Below are positions 25,977 through 36,200 of a stretch of 64,000 bases of DNA, one piece after another. The position numbers and the translations under genes are program-made. Positions within the stretch are counted from its first letter, which is position 1, and each line of letters starts with the position of its first letter. The DNA is from JAJYLM01 sp964547905. Lineage in GTDB: Bacteria; JAMCPX01. A model generated the notes under the pieces. It was given only the letters and a program-made list of their open reading frames with translations, had not been told where the DNA came from and ran no database searches. The stretch covers positions 12,466 to 76,465 of the forward strand of contig CAZJPN010000050.1 in assembly GCA_964547905.1 (NCBI GenBank), read 5' to 3'.

Positions 25977-26813
25977 TTACTTGGAATCGGTGATAATTCT
26001 GGTAAACATATTAAACGGTACAAACTCAAAATATCTGTTTGAAATCGTAATAAATTTATTTTTAAATTCCGTCAACTCTTCCGCAGGCTTATTCAAAATA
26101 ACAAACCTGCCGCTTAATTCTTCCGGCACGATCTTTTCCGTTCCGCACAAGCCGTACAAATGCACCCCTCTTCTTTTACATATTTCAGCTATTGCAAGTG
26201 AACCCGTTTTGCAGACAAATCCGTCCCTATGAATTGCGTCCCCGCCGATAAGGACTGCATCAATATCTCCAGAAGCAAGCATGCTGATACCCGCTGCGTC
26301 TGTTGCGTACGTGACGGGTATCGACAGATTTGCAAGTTGTATCATCATATGAGCGCCTTCATTCATGGGCCTTGATTCAAGGACTACAACCCTGAACTTT
26401 GAACCATGCCCGTATGCGTATTTCAAACCTGCAAGAACTGTAGAACTCGATGAATATGTCATCACTGTTTTACTTTTTTTAAGCAAACCCGATACTTTTG
26501 CCGCAATAATATTGGTATGTGTTTCTATTGCTGCTTCGAACCTATCAAGATAGAGTAAAATATTGTTGCGTTCAGCAGTGCCTGCCAGTTTCCCAATACC
26601 GGATGCAAGATTAAGCATAATACCCATGGAAGGCTGGGAAGATATAAGTTGTTCGGATATCAGTTTGCATAAATGGGCAGATACTCTCGTATTTTTACGT
26701 TTGATAATGCTCCTTATACGTTCGATGGCATTTAAAGCTATCCGTACAGACCCCGAGGTGTTATCATTCGTTAAATGCTTTGATAATCTTTCTATATCAT
26801 GAACAGAACTCAT
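25977..26813 (-). CDS. Initiation factor 2B alpha/beta/delta-like protein
   Basis: A 278-aa protein of the eIF-2B/MtnA/ribose-1,5-bisphosphate isomerase superfamily. Typical segments are VMTYSSSSTVLAGLKYAYGH, VVLESRPMNEGAHMMIQLA, VTYATDAAGISMLASGDIDA and VLIGGDAIHRDGFVCKTGSL with the GAD/GG-D phosphate/sugar motif. Bacterial members of this group are thought to be sugar-phosphate isomerases rather than translation factors; the exact substrate is unknown, and neither MtnA methionine salvage nor RuBisCO partners are in this window. It lies downstream of the acyl-CoA dehydrogenase terminator with no clear promoter of its own in the 18 bp between. Confidence 0.8.
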   Translation of the reverse strand: MSSVHDIERLSKHLTNDNTSGSVRIALNAIERIRSIIKRKNTRVSAHLCKLISEQLISSQPSMGIMLNLASGIGKLAGTAERNNILLYLDRFEAAIETHTNIIAAKVSGLLKKSKTVMTYSSSSTVLAGLKYAYGHGSKFRVVVLESRPMNEGAHMMIQLANLSIPVTYATDAAGISMLASGDIDAVLIGGDAIHRDGFVCKTGSLAIAEICKRRGVHLYGLCGTEKIVPEELSGRFVILNKPAEELTEFKNKFITISNRYFEFVPFNMFTRIITDSK

Positions 26814-26831
26814 ACCACCTACTCCCTCATG

Positions 26832-26865
26832 AAAAAATCAGGGGTCCAACACCTTGAACCCCTGA
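26832..26865 (-). terminator. Rho-independent terminator after acyl-CoA dehydrogenase
   Basis: On the minus strand TCAGGGGT, a 12-nt loop and ACCCCTGA form an 8-bp stem followed directly by six T residues. It lies 66 bp after the stop at 26931. Confidence 0.85.
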
Positions 26866-26930
26866 AGATAGAAACAAACAAAATATTGGGAATTTAGATT
26901 TAAAAATAAATTCTCTTTAACAGCGTTTCC

Positions 26931-28751
26931 CTATAACGAGTAACTTTCTTTTTCAATAATATGCTGAGCTATCTTATCCTTTATACCGGATACATTCAAA
27001 GGATAGGTAAACGTGAGTGCTGACAGTGCCTTTTCGTAAGCGGCAAACTCATTTGCATTGTCCTCTGCCACGTCACCAAGCACCTGTCTTGCAGTAAGAG
27101 TGATCTTGTTAAGCGCTTCATAAACAAAAGCCCGGGTAAGAAGTACCGGTATTGTAACTGCCGAATCGCCTTTCATATTTTTCAATTTGAGCGTTCTGAG
27201 TACTACCGAGTCCATTCCATAAACATCTATAATCATATTGGCCAACTGTTCGAATATATACTCGCCCTTCCCAAATTGAAATGCCTTATCTGCAAGGGCA
27301 GCCATGTATTTCTGTACAGCTACCCCGGTGGTATAAACGGTCAGCTTCTTCGCTATATCCGTTGCAAGTTTTTCTATACCAAGTAGACCGGATTCGGGTT
27401 TCTTATTTACCTTGCCGGATTCTATGTCGGTAGCTATTTCACTGAATTTACCCATAAAATCGAGTTCGCCCTTCATGGATTTCTTTGCAATAGCACCAGG
27501 TATAAGTAAGCGGTTAACCTCATTGGTACCTTCGAAGATCCTGTTGATTCTTGCATCTCTATACGCCCTTGCCACCTTGTAGTCTTCTATATATCCATAC
27601 CCTCCGAGACTCTGCACTCCTTCATCAACTACAAAACCGAGAATCTCCGAGCCGTATACCTTCATTATCGATGCCTCTATGTCATAATCCTCAAATATCT
27701 TTGCAGCCTTCTTACTGTAATCCGGTGCACCATGGTCAAGTGCATGTATTGCATTGTCAATCATACCTGCTGTCCTGTACGACATACTTTCAGAGGCATA
27801 AACCTTGATCATCATGTCTGCAAACTTTCTTCTGATCATACCAAAACTTGATACGGGCTGTCCAAACTGTATTCTCTGATTCGTGTATTGGGATACTTGC
27901 TTTATCACTTCTTTTGAACCACCTGTTGATGCAACTCCAAGCTTTAAACGCCCTATATCCAACACTCCTAAGGCTGATTGATGTCCTTTACCAATCTCCC
28001 CAAGTACATTTTCTACAGGCACTTTTACATCACTCAATACAAGAGGCCTTGTTGATGAGCCCTTTATTCCCATTTTATTTTCCTCTTTGCCTGTCGACAA
28101 ACCTTCGTAGGTTTTTTCAACAATAAAAGCCGTAAACTTCTCACCGTCAATCTTTGCATACACAATAAAAAGATCGGCAATACCTGCATTTGTTATAAAT
28201 TGTTTTTCACCGTTGAGGATATAATATTTGCCATCATTGCTTAAAACAGCTTTGGTCTTGGCGCCGAGTGCATCCGAACCATACCCTGTTTCTGTAAGAG
28301 CGTAGGCAGCTATCATCTCTCCGCTTGCAAGTTTTGGAAGATATTTCTTTTTCTGTTGTTCATTCCCGAAATAAACGATTGGCAATGTACCTATGCCATT
28401 ATGTGCGAGTACTGTTCCGGCAAAAGCCCCTGATTTTGCTATTGCCTCGGATACCCTCAATGCTGTAGATAGATTCATTCCAAGACCACCGAATTCTTCC
28501 GGGATCTCTATCATCAAAAGACCAAGTTCCCCAGCTTTTTTCATCAGCTTGGTATTTAATTCTATCTTTTTATCATGATCCTCCAATGCGTCTTCCAGAG
28601 GAAGGACTTCTTTTACCATAAAATCATCCGCAGTGTCCGCAAAACTTAATTGCTCTTCTGTGAACTCTTCTGGAACAAAGATATCCTTTGCCGTTGTAGG
28701 TTCAAGCAAGAAACCACCACCAATAGGCTTTTTTTTGTCTTCTTTACTCAT
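26931..28751 (-). CDS. Acyl-CoA dehydrogenase
   Basis: FAD enzyme that introduces the trans-2 double bond in acyl-CoAs, the first step of beta-oxidation. The start at 28751 (MSKEDKKKPIGGG) is chosen because AAAGGAG lies 7 bp upstream; this gives 606 aa, longer than the usual 380-aa family owing to a C-terminal extension of about 200 residues, as in VLCAD-like and many deltaproteobacterial forms. AYALTETGYGSDALGAKTKA and YILNGEKQFITNAG are the FAD-binding signature, SLGGYGYIEDYKVARAYRDA the C-terminal signature, and RIFEGTNEVNR carries the usual catalytic Glu position. A perfect FadR-type palindrome precedes it and a terminator follows, so it is a single-gene unit. Confidence 0.93.
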   Translation of the reverse strand: MSKEDKKKPIGGGFLLEPTTAKDIFVPEEFTEEQLSFADTADDFMVKEVLPLEDALEDHDKKIELNTKLMKKAGELGLLMIEIPEEFGGLGMNLSTALRVSEAIAKSGAFAGTVLAHNGIGTLPIVYFGNEQQKKKYLPKLASGEMIAAYALTETGYGSDALGAKTKAVLSNDGKYYILNGEKQFITNAGIADLFIVYAKIDGEKFTAFIVEKTYEGLSTGKEENKMGIKGSSTRPLVLSDVKVPVENVLGEIGKGHQSALGVLDIGRLKLGVASTGGSKEVIKQVSQYTNQRIQFGQPVSSFGMIRRKFADMMIKVYASESMSYRTAGMIDNAIHALDHGAPDYSKKAAKIFEDYDIEASIMKVYGSEILGFVVDEGVQSLGGYGYIEDYKVARAYRDARINRIFEGTNEVNRLLIPGAIAKKSMKGELDFMGKFSEIATDIESGKVNKKPESGLLGIEKLATDIAKKLTVYTTGVAVQKYMAALADKAFQFGKGEYIFEQLANMIIDVYGMDSVVLRTLKLKNMKGDSAVTIPVLLTRAFVYEALNKITLTARQVLGDVAEDNANEFAAYEKALSALTFTYPLNVSGIKDKIAQHIIEKESYSL

Positions 28752-28763
28752 TTTTTTCTCCTT

Positions 28764-28781
28764 TGAATGAATATTCATTCA
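28764..28781 (-). promoter_or_regulatory. FadR (TetR-type) operator upstream of acyl-CoA dehydrogenase
   Basis: TGAATGAATATTCATTCA is an 18-bp perfect palindrome 13 bp before the start. It matches the motif known for the TetR-family fatty-acid regulator FadR/YsiA of Bacillus and relatives (TGAATGA-N4-TCATTCA). The regulator gene is not in the window. Confidence 0.75.
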
Positions 28782-28857
28782 CTTTATACCATACAGATTT
28801 ATATCAATGCAAGCAAAATATGAGAAATGGTTTTGCAAATTTCCTCATTGTGTTTTG

Positions 28858-29736
28858 TCAACTACCAACAAGAGTCTCTGCATACGCTATTATTTCTTTT
28901 GCAACATCCTGTTTATTTATTTTCTCCAGCGCCTCGATACCGGGAGATGGATTTATCTCCAATACCTTTGGTCCGTCTGAACTTTCTATAATATCAACAC
29001 CTGCGACATCGAGTCCTATTGTCTTGACGGCCCGTATAGCTATATCCGCATATAACGGCGGCAGGACTATCTTTTCTCCCTGCCCACCGCGGTGGATATT
29101 CGTTCTGAACTCACCCGCCCTTGCAATCCTGCGCATCGAAGCTATCACCATGTCACCAACTACCAATACCCTGATGTCCCTCCCCCTTGATTCCGCCACA
29201 AACTGCTGGATAATAATATTCTGTCCAAGGCTGAAAAAGGCATTGATGGTTGACTCTATCGAATCTCTGGACTCCGCAAGTATAACACCTATCCCCTGTG
29301 CACCTTCGATAAGCTTTAGAATAACTGGTGGACCGCCCACAAGTTTTAAAGCTGTTTCAATATCCTCGGGATTGCGTATCATTGCTGTTGCAGGTACATC
29401 TATCTTACGGGCAAGCAGGCATTGAGCGGTCATGAATTTATCGCGTGCGAGTGCTATTGCAGATGATCTGTTGATAACGGGGATATCGAGGAGCTCAAAC
29501 TGTTTAACTACCGACATGCCGAAGCTGTTTATCGTGCCGGATATGCGAGGTATTACAATGTCGGGAAGCTTAAGGATCTTATCTTTATATGTTATAAGAG
29601 CTTTTTCATCGAGTATGGCAATATTAAACTTTAAGGGATCTATGACCTTTATAGCATGCCCTTTTTTTCTCGCCGCTTCTGCAAGTCTTCTGGTAGAATA
29701 TATGCCAATCTTTTTAGATAATAGAAGTATATGCAT
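28858..29736 (-). CDS. RimK-family ATP-grasp ligase
   Basis: A 292-aa ATP-grasp protein of the RimK alpha-L-glutamate ligase family, which adds amino acids, usually glutamate, to a C-terminus or small acceptor. The ATP-binding part includes VILKLIEGAQGIGVILAESR and NIIIQQFVAESRGRDIRVLV; the metal-binding segment is VLEINPSPGIEALEKIN. It overlaps the SurA-like gene by one base (TGATG) and is the last gene of the yacG-tamB-omp85 run. RimK-like ligases can make cofactors such as tetrahydromethanopterin or F420 tails, or modify proteins; the acceptor here is unknown. Confidence 0.85.
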   Translation of the reverse strand: MHILLLSKKIGIYSTRRLAEAARKKGHAIKVIDPLKFNIAILDEKALITYKDKILKLPDIVIPRISGTINSFGMSVVKQFELLDIPVINRSSAIALARDKFMTAQCLLARKIDVPATAMIRNPEDIETALKLVGGPPVILKLIEGAQGIGVILAESRDSIESTINAFFSLGQNIIIQQFVAESRGRDIRVLVVGDMVIASMRRIARAGEFRTNIHRGGQGEKIVLPPLYADIAIRAVKTIGLDVAGVDIIESSDGPKVLEINPSPGIEALEKINKQDVAKEIIAYAETLVGS

Positions 29737-30404
29737 CAGTACATTATGATAATTTGTCTGTGAAGCATAAGGGTTTTAATCCATAACTTTAATTGTTTGT
29801 TGTACTCTTTCTGTTCAAGCAATTCCTTTATATCCTTTTCAGCAGCCTGCTTATTCATACCCTTATATTTATCCCTGTTACTATCGTAGTATTGCTCGAT
29901 ATCTTTATTCGTTACATTAATGAGCATTTTTACCTCATCGTTGAGGTACTGCTTTACTACGAGTGTATCACCCATGTATTTTTTAAGATAGACCTCTGTT
30001 ATGGCGTACTGTTTCGTATAATTATTGTAATCATTATCCGATTTAAACTTCGCTCTGAACCGGGCAATCATATTCGTAATCTCCTGCTGATCGGGCGGGT
30101 TTATTGATAACAATTGTGCGTCCTTCAGCATAAGTGTTCTATCTATAAGCCTGTCCAAAGACAATTTCATAAACTGATGATCCTTAAGATCTTGAACAGC
30201 TTCACTGTATCCGGATTTCAATACCGCACTTACAGCGGCATACTGCACAAGCTGCACATTTGTTATAACACCGGCTCCCTGTACCGAGGCTACTATACTG
30301 TCAACCATAATCTGTTCTGCATGTGCATAAGACGGCTTTATAAATAATAAAACTGAAAATATAAAACATAATATTATTTTTTTTGTTATTTTATATCGTT
30401 TCAT
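29736..30404 (-). CDS. SurA N-terminal-like periplasmic chaperone without PPIase domain
   Basis: A 222-aa protein with signal peptide (KKIILCFIFSVLLFIKPSYA cut near HAEQ). The mature part resembles the SurA/PpiD chaperone domain: VASVQGAGVITNVQLVQYAA and KLSLDRLIDRTLMLKDAQLL, then a helical region with NKDIEQYYDSNRDKYKGM and a C-terminal helix. No parvulin domain is present. It lies 25 bp after the Omp85 gene and overlaps the RimK-like gene, which suggests that it escorts clients to the outer-membrane machinery. The family assignment rests on pattern only. Confidence 0.7.
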   Translation of the reverse strand: MKRYKITKKIILCFIFSVLLFIKPSYAHAEQIMVDSIVASVQGAGVITNVQLVQYAAVSAVLKSGYSEAVQDLKDHQFMKLSLDRLIDRTLMLKDAQLLSINPPDQQEITNMIARFRAKFKSDNDYNNYTKQYAITEVYLKKYMGDTLVVKQYLNDEVKMLINVTNKDIEQYYDSNRDKYKGMNKQAAEKDIKELLEQKEYNKQLKLWIKTLMLHRQIIIMY

Positions 30405-30429
30405 CTGTTATAAACCATAATTCTTTCGC

Positions 30430-33288
30430 TTACAGGATCGTGCCTATGAAGAAATGCCACGCTGTTAGCGGTTCATTCGGTCTTTTGTCAAGCTTAAAAC
30501 CGATATCAAGATTAAGAGCCCCGGCAGGTGTAACATATCTTATACCGAAACCCGCGCTCTTCCTTATGTCGTGCATACCTGTCAGTTCAAAACCGGATGG
30601 AGATGACCAAACATTACCACCATCCGTAAACACAACGCCGTCAAAACTATCTATCAATTTTAAACGAAACTCCGTCTGATAGTTAAGCATGATATCGCCT
30701 CCGACAGGAGTATTCCCTGGTCCCATAGGACCGACACTATCTTCGGCAAAACCTCTTATGGTGGATCCACCGCCAAGATAAAATCTTTTTTCTATAGGGA
30801 GGTCAATCGTCGTACCAAGCGGCCATGCATAACCACCCCTTAGAGAAAGTACGTAGGTCAAGCTGCCGTTTATAGGTATATACTTTGTTGCCGCAGTATA
30901 TAATTTTACGTATTCTTCCTGAGATAAAAACCAACTCTTAGCCCAATCGACTCTGAATAGCTGTAAATATCCATTCGTAGGGTTGAATGGATTATTCCTG
31001 TCATCGATAAGTATAATCGGAGATACTATGCCAAGCTGCCTTTGTTCGAAATCCGCAGGAGTTAAAATGGCACCCGGCTGCACATCCATAGGCTCTCTTA
31101 TTTCAAATTCATACTGAAGTGAGAGCTTTACGGCTGAGCCGATATTTCTGTCGAGTCCCAAAATTGTACTTTCTGACTTTAACCCATATCCTATCCAGAA
31201 GTTCCTTACATATGAATCTATAAGATTTATCCTGCCAGTCATATTGGTATTGAAGAGATAATTTTGGGTATAACCGAGTTCAATGACACGTTGATTCGTC
31301 AGGTAATTACTGTGATTAAACATGGGTTTTAATGCATAAACGACGGGCTGCACACCGCCGTCCACATGAAAGTTTATGGACTTTGCGCTTCCCATTATAT
31401 TGTTATCGTATAAGTCTATTGCCCCCCTATATCCCTCTACAGTGCCATAGCCAATAGAGAATGAAACACCTCTGGTTTTACGCTCTTTCACTATAACGGC
31501 TACATCGACTATGTTATTATGCATCGTATCGGATATGGGTTTTATATCTGCACTCTCAAAATAACCTGTCCTCAAAAGATTTATTCTGCTCTGTATGATA
31601 TTGTCGGGTATAAAATATCCTCCTGTTTTAAAATCAAGATTTTTCGTTATAACCCAGTCCGCTGTCTTGGTATTGCCGGCTATTATAATTTTGCCTATAC
31701 GTATTCTGTTACCTTCCGTTATGTCGAAGTTTATCGATGCCTGATCATTGTGTATCGTGTAGTTGTAATTTACCTCTGCATTTATATAACCATGCGAGAA
31801 ATAGAGCTGCTCTATCTGCCTTTTTATATCCTGCACCTGCCACATATTGAATGGTCCGCCCATTTTTATCTTTTTTATCAACGACATTACTCTGTCATTC
31901 ATATTCTCGGATACACCTCTTATACCAACACTACTCACAATGGTTTGCATACCCTCTTCTATGGAAATCGTTAAGTTAATCCATTCTTTTCTTTTATCTA
32001 TAAAATCTATTCTTACACCTTTTATTCTGACATTGAGAAATCCGTTAATTTTATAGAGATAGATAATAGCCTTGAGATCGTTCTCTAACCTTGTTGGCGA
32101 TAGTATCCCATTGTATTTGTAGTTGTAGACATAAGCATACATTTTCCATGGAGATGTGAGCATCTGTGCTCTGAGAGCTGAATAGCTTATATGGGTATTG
32201 CCGCTAAAGAAAATACCGGCAATGTAGATTTTTTGCCCCATGTGTATGTCGAAGATAACATGTATTCTTTTCTTTTTTATAATACTATAATCAACCCGGC
32301 AAAGATAATAGCCCCGATCCCGGAGTGCATTTTCAATCCTGTTTTTATAAAGTTCGAAATTTATGAATCCTTCGTTCTTTTTTATTCCCATTATATCCAT
32401 AAGTTCACTTTTGGTTAAGTATTCATTACCCGTAAATCCCATAACATACATTGGACCGGCGGTTATGTTTATGTTTATATACGCTCCGAGAAAATTATCG
32501 GAGTACACAATCTCGGGTTTATGTATAGCCGCCTGCCAGTAACCTTGTGAATAATAATACGACTCGAGTATACCTGCTATATTGTCTATTTTACTCTTTA
32601 CGACAATATCACCCGGGCTTATCCTCATTTTTTTTAAAAGAATGGAACTATTTATTTCAGGGTCACCCGTAATATCTATCTTTCTTATTTTTGCCGGGTA
32701 TCCTTCTTTCACATCTACCTGCAGGTCAACGGTATTGTAGGAAGTCGGTGTAAATGTTACGCTTACATTCACTGTCATATAACCATTATCGTTATAAAAC
32801 TTTATTGCACGTTCTTTCACGACATCGATTAATTCATTGTAAAAATGCGTATCCGGCTGCAAATAAATAGCATGCTCAAGCTCCTTAACCGACACACTTT
32901 TTACTCCATAAAATACTATTTTTGAAACATCGATAATAGGTTTACAGATGTAGGTAAGATTTATTTTATTCTCTTCTGATTTAACATAAAGTTGAACGTT
33001 CGAACACTGTCCGGTCGAGTAGAGAAGCCTTATAGAGTCATCGGCATCCAATATGCTAAAAGGCTTTCCATTCTTAGTTTTTATAAGCTCTTTGATACCT
33101 TCCGTTTTTACGTCAGGAGGAAACCGCAGTGTAACTCCGGATATAAGCATACCATTATACCGGTCTATGTTTAAATCAGCATAAGCAGGGTAAACCGAAA
33201 AAACAAATAAAATAACCGATATCAACAATACAGCATAAAAAAAATCGTGATTCATTTTCAAATGAATTTTTGGCAAAAACCGATTCAT
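30430..33288 (-). CDS. Omp85-family outer-membrane assembly protein with about seven POTRA domains
   Basis: A 952-aa TamA/BamA-type protein. A signal peptide (VLLISVILFVFSVYPAYA) is followed by about seven POTRA-like units up to roughly residue 615, whose repeats open with VTLRFPPDVKTEGI, IDVSKIVFYGVKSVSV, AKIRKIDITGDPEI, PMYVMGFTGNEYLT, QKIYIAGIFFSGNT, QTIVSSVGIRGVSE and IRIGKIIIAGNTKT. The C-terminal barrel starts near TRGVSFSIGYGTVEG; EKRFYLGGGSTIRGFAEDS is the L6-loop VRGF-type motif. TamA has three POTRAs and BamA five, so this is long. Its start overlaps the TamB stop (TGATG); the pair should act in outer-membrane lipid transport or protein insertion. Confidence 0.9.
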   Translation of the reverse strand: MNRFLPKIHLKMNHDFFYAVLLISVILFVFSVYPAYADLNIDRYNGMLISGVTLRFPPDVKTEGIKELIKTKNGKPFSILDADDSIRLLYSTGQCSNVQLYVKSEENKINLTYICKPIIDVSKIVFYGVKSVSVKELEHAIYLQPDTHFYNELIDVVKERAIKFYNDNGYMTVNVSVTFTPTSYNTVDLQVDVKEGYPAKIRKIDITGDPEINSSILLKKMRISPGDIVVKSKIDNIAGILESYYYSQGYWQAAIHKPEIVYSDNFLGAYININITAGPMYVMGFTGNEYLTKSELMDIMGIKKNEGFINFELYKNRIENALRDRGYYLCRVDYSIIKKKRIHVIFDIHMGQKIYIAGIFFSGNTHISYSALRAQMLTSPWKMYAYVYNYKYNGILSPTRLENDLKAIIYLYKINGFLNVRIKGVRIDFIDKRKEWINLTISIEEGMQTIVSSVGIRGVSENMNDRVMSLIKKIKMGGPFNMWQVQDIKRQIEQLYFSHGYINAEVNYNYTIHNDQASINFDITEGNRIRIGKIIIAGNTKTADWVITKNLDFKTGGYFIPDNIIQSRINLLRTGYFESADIKPISDTMHNNIVDVAVIVKERKTRGVSFSIGYGTVEGYRGAIDLYDNNIMGSAKSINFHVDGGVQPVVYALKPMFNHSNYLTNQRVIELGYTQNYLFNTNMTGRINLIDSYVRNFWIGYGLKSESTILGLDRNIGSAVKLSLQYEFEIREPMDVQPGAILTPADFEQRQLGIVSPIILIDDRNNPFNPTNGYLQLFRVDWAKSWFLSQEEYVKLYTAATKYIPINGSLTYVLSLRGGYAWPLGTTIDLPIEKRFYLGGGSTIRGFAEDSVGPMGPGNTPVGGDIMLNYQTEFRLKLIDSFDGVVFTDGGNVWSSPSGFELTGMHDIRKSAGFGIRYVTPAGALNLDIGFKLDKRPNEPLTAWHFFIGTIL

Positions 33289-36200
33289 CAGAATTCAAAC
33301 TTGTATTTTAAATCACCGCCCAAGTTGCCGATATTGTTGTTAGAGGTGTTCGATTGCATTGTAGAAATATTGTTATCCCAGCTGCCCACGAAATAAAGAC
33401 TTCTGCTTAACCTGTATTCACTCTGAAAACGCTGCAGGTTGTATCCGCTTAGATCATAAGAGTACATTATATCCAGATCATTGGTAAGGCGTTTTGTAAC
33501 CGTGAGCCTTATGCTTGTTGTAGATGCCCCTATCGGGTAATATGGTTCTACCTGAATGTTATCTATCCAGAAAAGCCTTCTGAATTTATTAAGATTTTGA
33601 TTGCCAACCAATTCAGAAAAGATGTCCTTTGCTAACTTACTGCCCACCGCTGTCCCAACCTCATAAGCTGCGGCTGAACTTATTCCGCTCTTCATCAAAT
33701 CAGCCGGCGTTACTCCATAAGTAAGCAGGCTGATTATATCCATTTCATCGAGATTCGGCGGATAAGATGTAAGACTTACATTTAATTTATCAAGTTCTCC
33801 GGCAATGGTTAGATATATACTGTACTCCGTATATTCATTGTTTACCATAAATTGCTGGCTCGTAGAAGCTCTTAAATCTACAAATGGATTGTGCAAATGT
33901 TCGCTGGTATATGTAACAACGGCATTATCAATACCGAAAACGGTCGACCTGTAATAGAGCTTTCCATCGCTTGTAGAGATGTTACCAACTATCACAGGAT
34001 TATCCACATCACCTGTAATTTTCAGTTCCGCACTCAAAATACTGTTTATGATATTATTATCTATAAAAATGCTGTTTTCCGCTCCGACGTTAATATTCAA
34101 CTTCAATGGGTGCCCTTTTTTTTGTTCTATGATTTGAGGTTCATATCTCCTGCGCTGAAATTTAAGCATTTCATCTTCCCAGTTTATGTAATCCGTGTAT
34201 GTCGCATCCAAGATTTTTATGTTACCTTCAAGTACAGGCTGGGGATAGTTACCTTGCAGGTCGAGATCGCCCTCCAACCGCATTGGAATTGTGTTGGCAT
34301 AAACAAAGCTGATACCTTTCAAGTTCAAAGAAATATCAAATAGTTTCGGCAACACTCCCTCCATTACAATCCTTCCGTTACCGGACATTGTCCCTGAATT
34401 TATATTCCCCGTCATGTCCTTTATGATTATATTGTTGCCGGCCATAAGCACGGATATGTGTAAACCTGAAACAGATATCGGCTGTTCAGCTAATGTAGCG
34501 TTACCATTCAGATCTGCATTACCATTGAATAAAACATTATCTTTTTCGCCATATATTCTTGCATTAATTTTGAATTTACCGTTTGCACCGGCAAATATGT
34601 TTGTAAAAACGGGTAAATAGCTTAAATCAATATCTGCATCAACAAGCGTATCAATACTACCCTTTAAATTGAAAAACCCCTTCAATGAAACAAGGCTGTT
34701 TTTACCCTTTATGGAAAATTCTCTGAAGTATATATTATCCTTTGCAATATCTATAAACACCGGTTTATCATTCTCGAATACTGCAAAGTTAGCACCAAAT
34801 GATACGTTGTTAAGATATACGTATCCAACGAGAGAATCGGGTAAATCTTTGAGCCTGCCTACAAGCCATAATGTTCCCGTGACATCAGAGGTTAAACCGA
34901 TGCCGGATAAAATCGACAATACAGGATGCACATTGAATTTATCAAATTGGGTCCTGAGCCGGAAAGGATACCCATCCCTTATATCAAGTTCGGCTTTGAT
35001 GTCTAAACTACCGTCAAACACTTCAGCAATGGTTGAGAACACCCTGTCTGAAAAACTAACAGATGCGGAACAATCCGGTATACCTACATTATCATAAGTT
35101 ATATTCTTTAATTTCAAATTCATGCTGCCGATGGGATTATACACCGTTCCGGTAATATCACCCGCAAAAGATGAAACAGCTTTTACATGAGGGTCCAGTC
35201 TTACTATTGTATTCATATTATCGATGCTGAATCTTTCTGTATCAAAATCTACAGCTATATTACCATTTTCTGAAATGTGTCCTCCTATGTGGAGATTATC
35301 TTCACCCTTTTTAAACACGGCGCTATCTATATTGAACACACCATGATCCATGGTCATTTTTAGATAGCCGCTGTCAAATGATTGGAAGTAAATGTCCGGA
35401 TGCAGGAAAGAAAGATCCGCATAACCACTCATCGTCCCGATCGGTCCATCAAACCTTACGCTGCCTGTTACATAGCCCCCCACGGTAAACCCATTTAGAA
35501 ACGACCGCGTATTGGTCTGCATCTCTTCCAACCGGGTAAATTTGTAGCCTATGTTATCGGCAATATCCTTCAACAAAACGGGTTGAAGTTTTGCATCCAT
35601 ATGCAGTTCGACATCTTTTGTAAATTGTATACCACCATCAACGTGCATCCTCGAATCGCCTTTGACAGCCCTTACGGAGTTGAGAAAAAGAACATTTTTA
35701 CTGAAGTTTATTACGCCCGTTACATTACCCAATTTTATATGTTCCATGCTATAATTATTGAAAGAAACATCTCCGTGAATAACTATATCCTTAAAAGGGC
35801 CTGCCACATATCCCTGAACACTGCCAATGCCTGTGTAAGACATAGAAGCAATCGGGCTTACATCATGCATGTCCATTTGCACTGAATCAAACTGCGAAAA
35901 CATTGCACCTGTAAAATATAATGCCGTATCTGCATGCAATAAAGAATCGGAGGATTTGATAGTTGTTTCTGTGATATACGCACATTGATTGGTAATGATA
36001 AGCCCTGATCGGATGTCAACAGGCTTGACAACCATAATGGTATTTTTTTTCCTGCTCCTGAAAAAATCGTCGTATACGGAAAACCTTATGAATTGCAAAT
36101 CAAAATCACCGGAGAAATACACAGGATTGAACTCACCTTTAACTTCTATTCGCCCCGTTATATCTGCATCCACATATGGATTAGGTACGGTCAAAGCATA

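Noticed and set aside
28763..29425. Plus-strand 220-codon frame opposite the RimK-like gene
   Set aside because: Antisense shadow of the ATP-grasp gene with no start signal.
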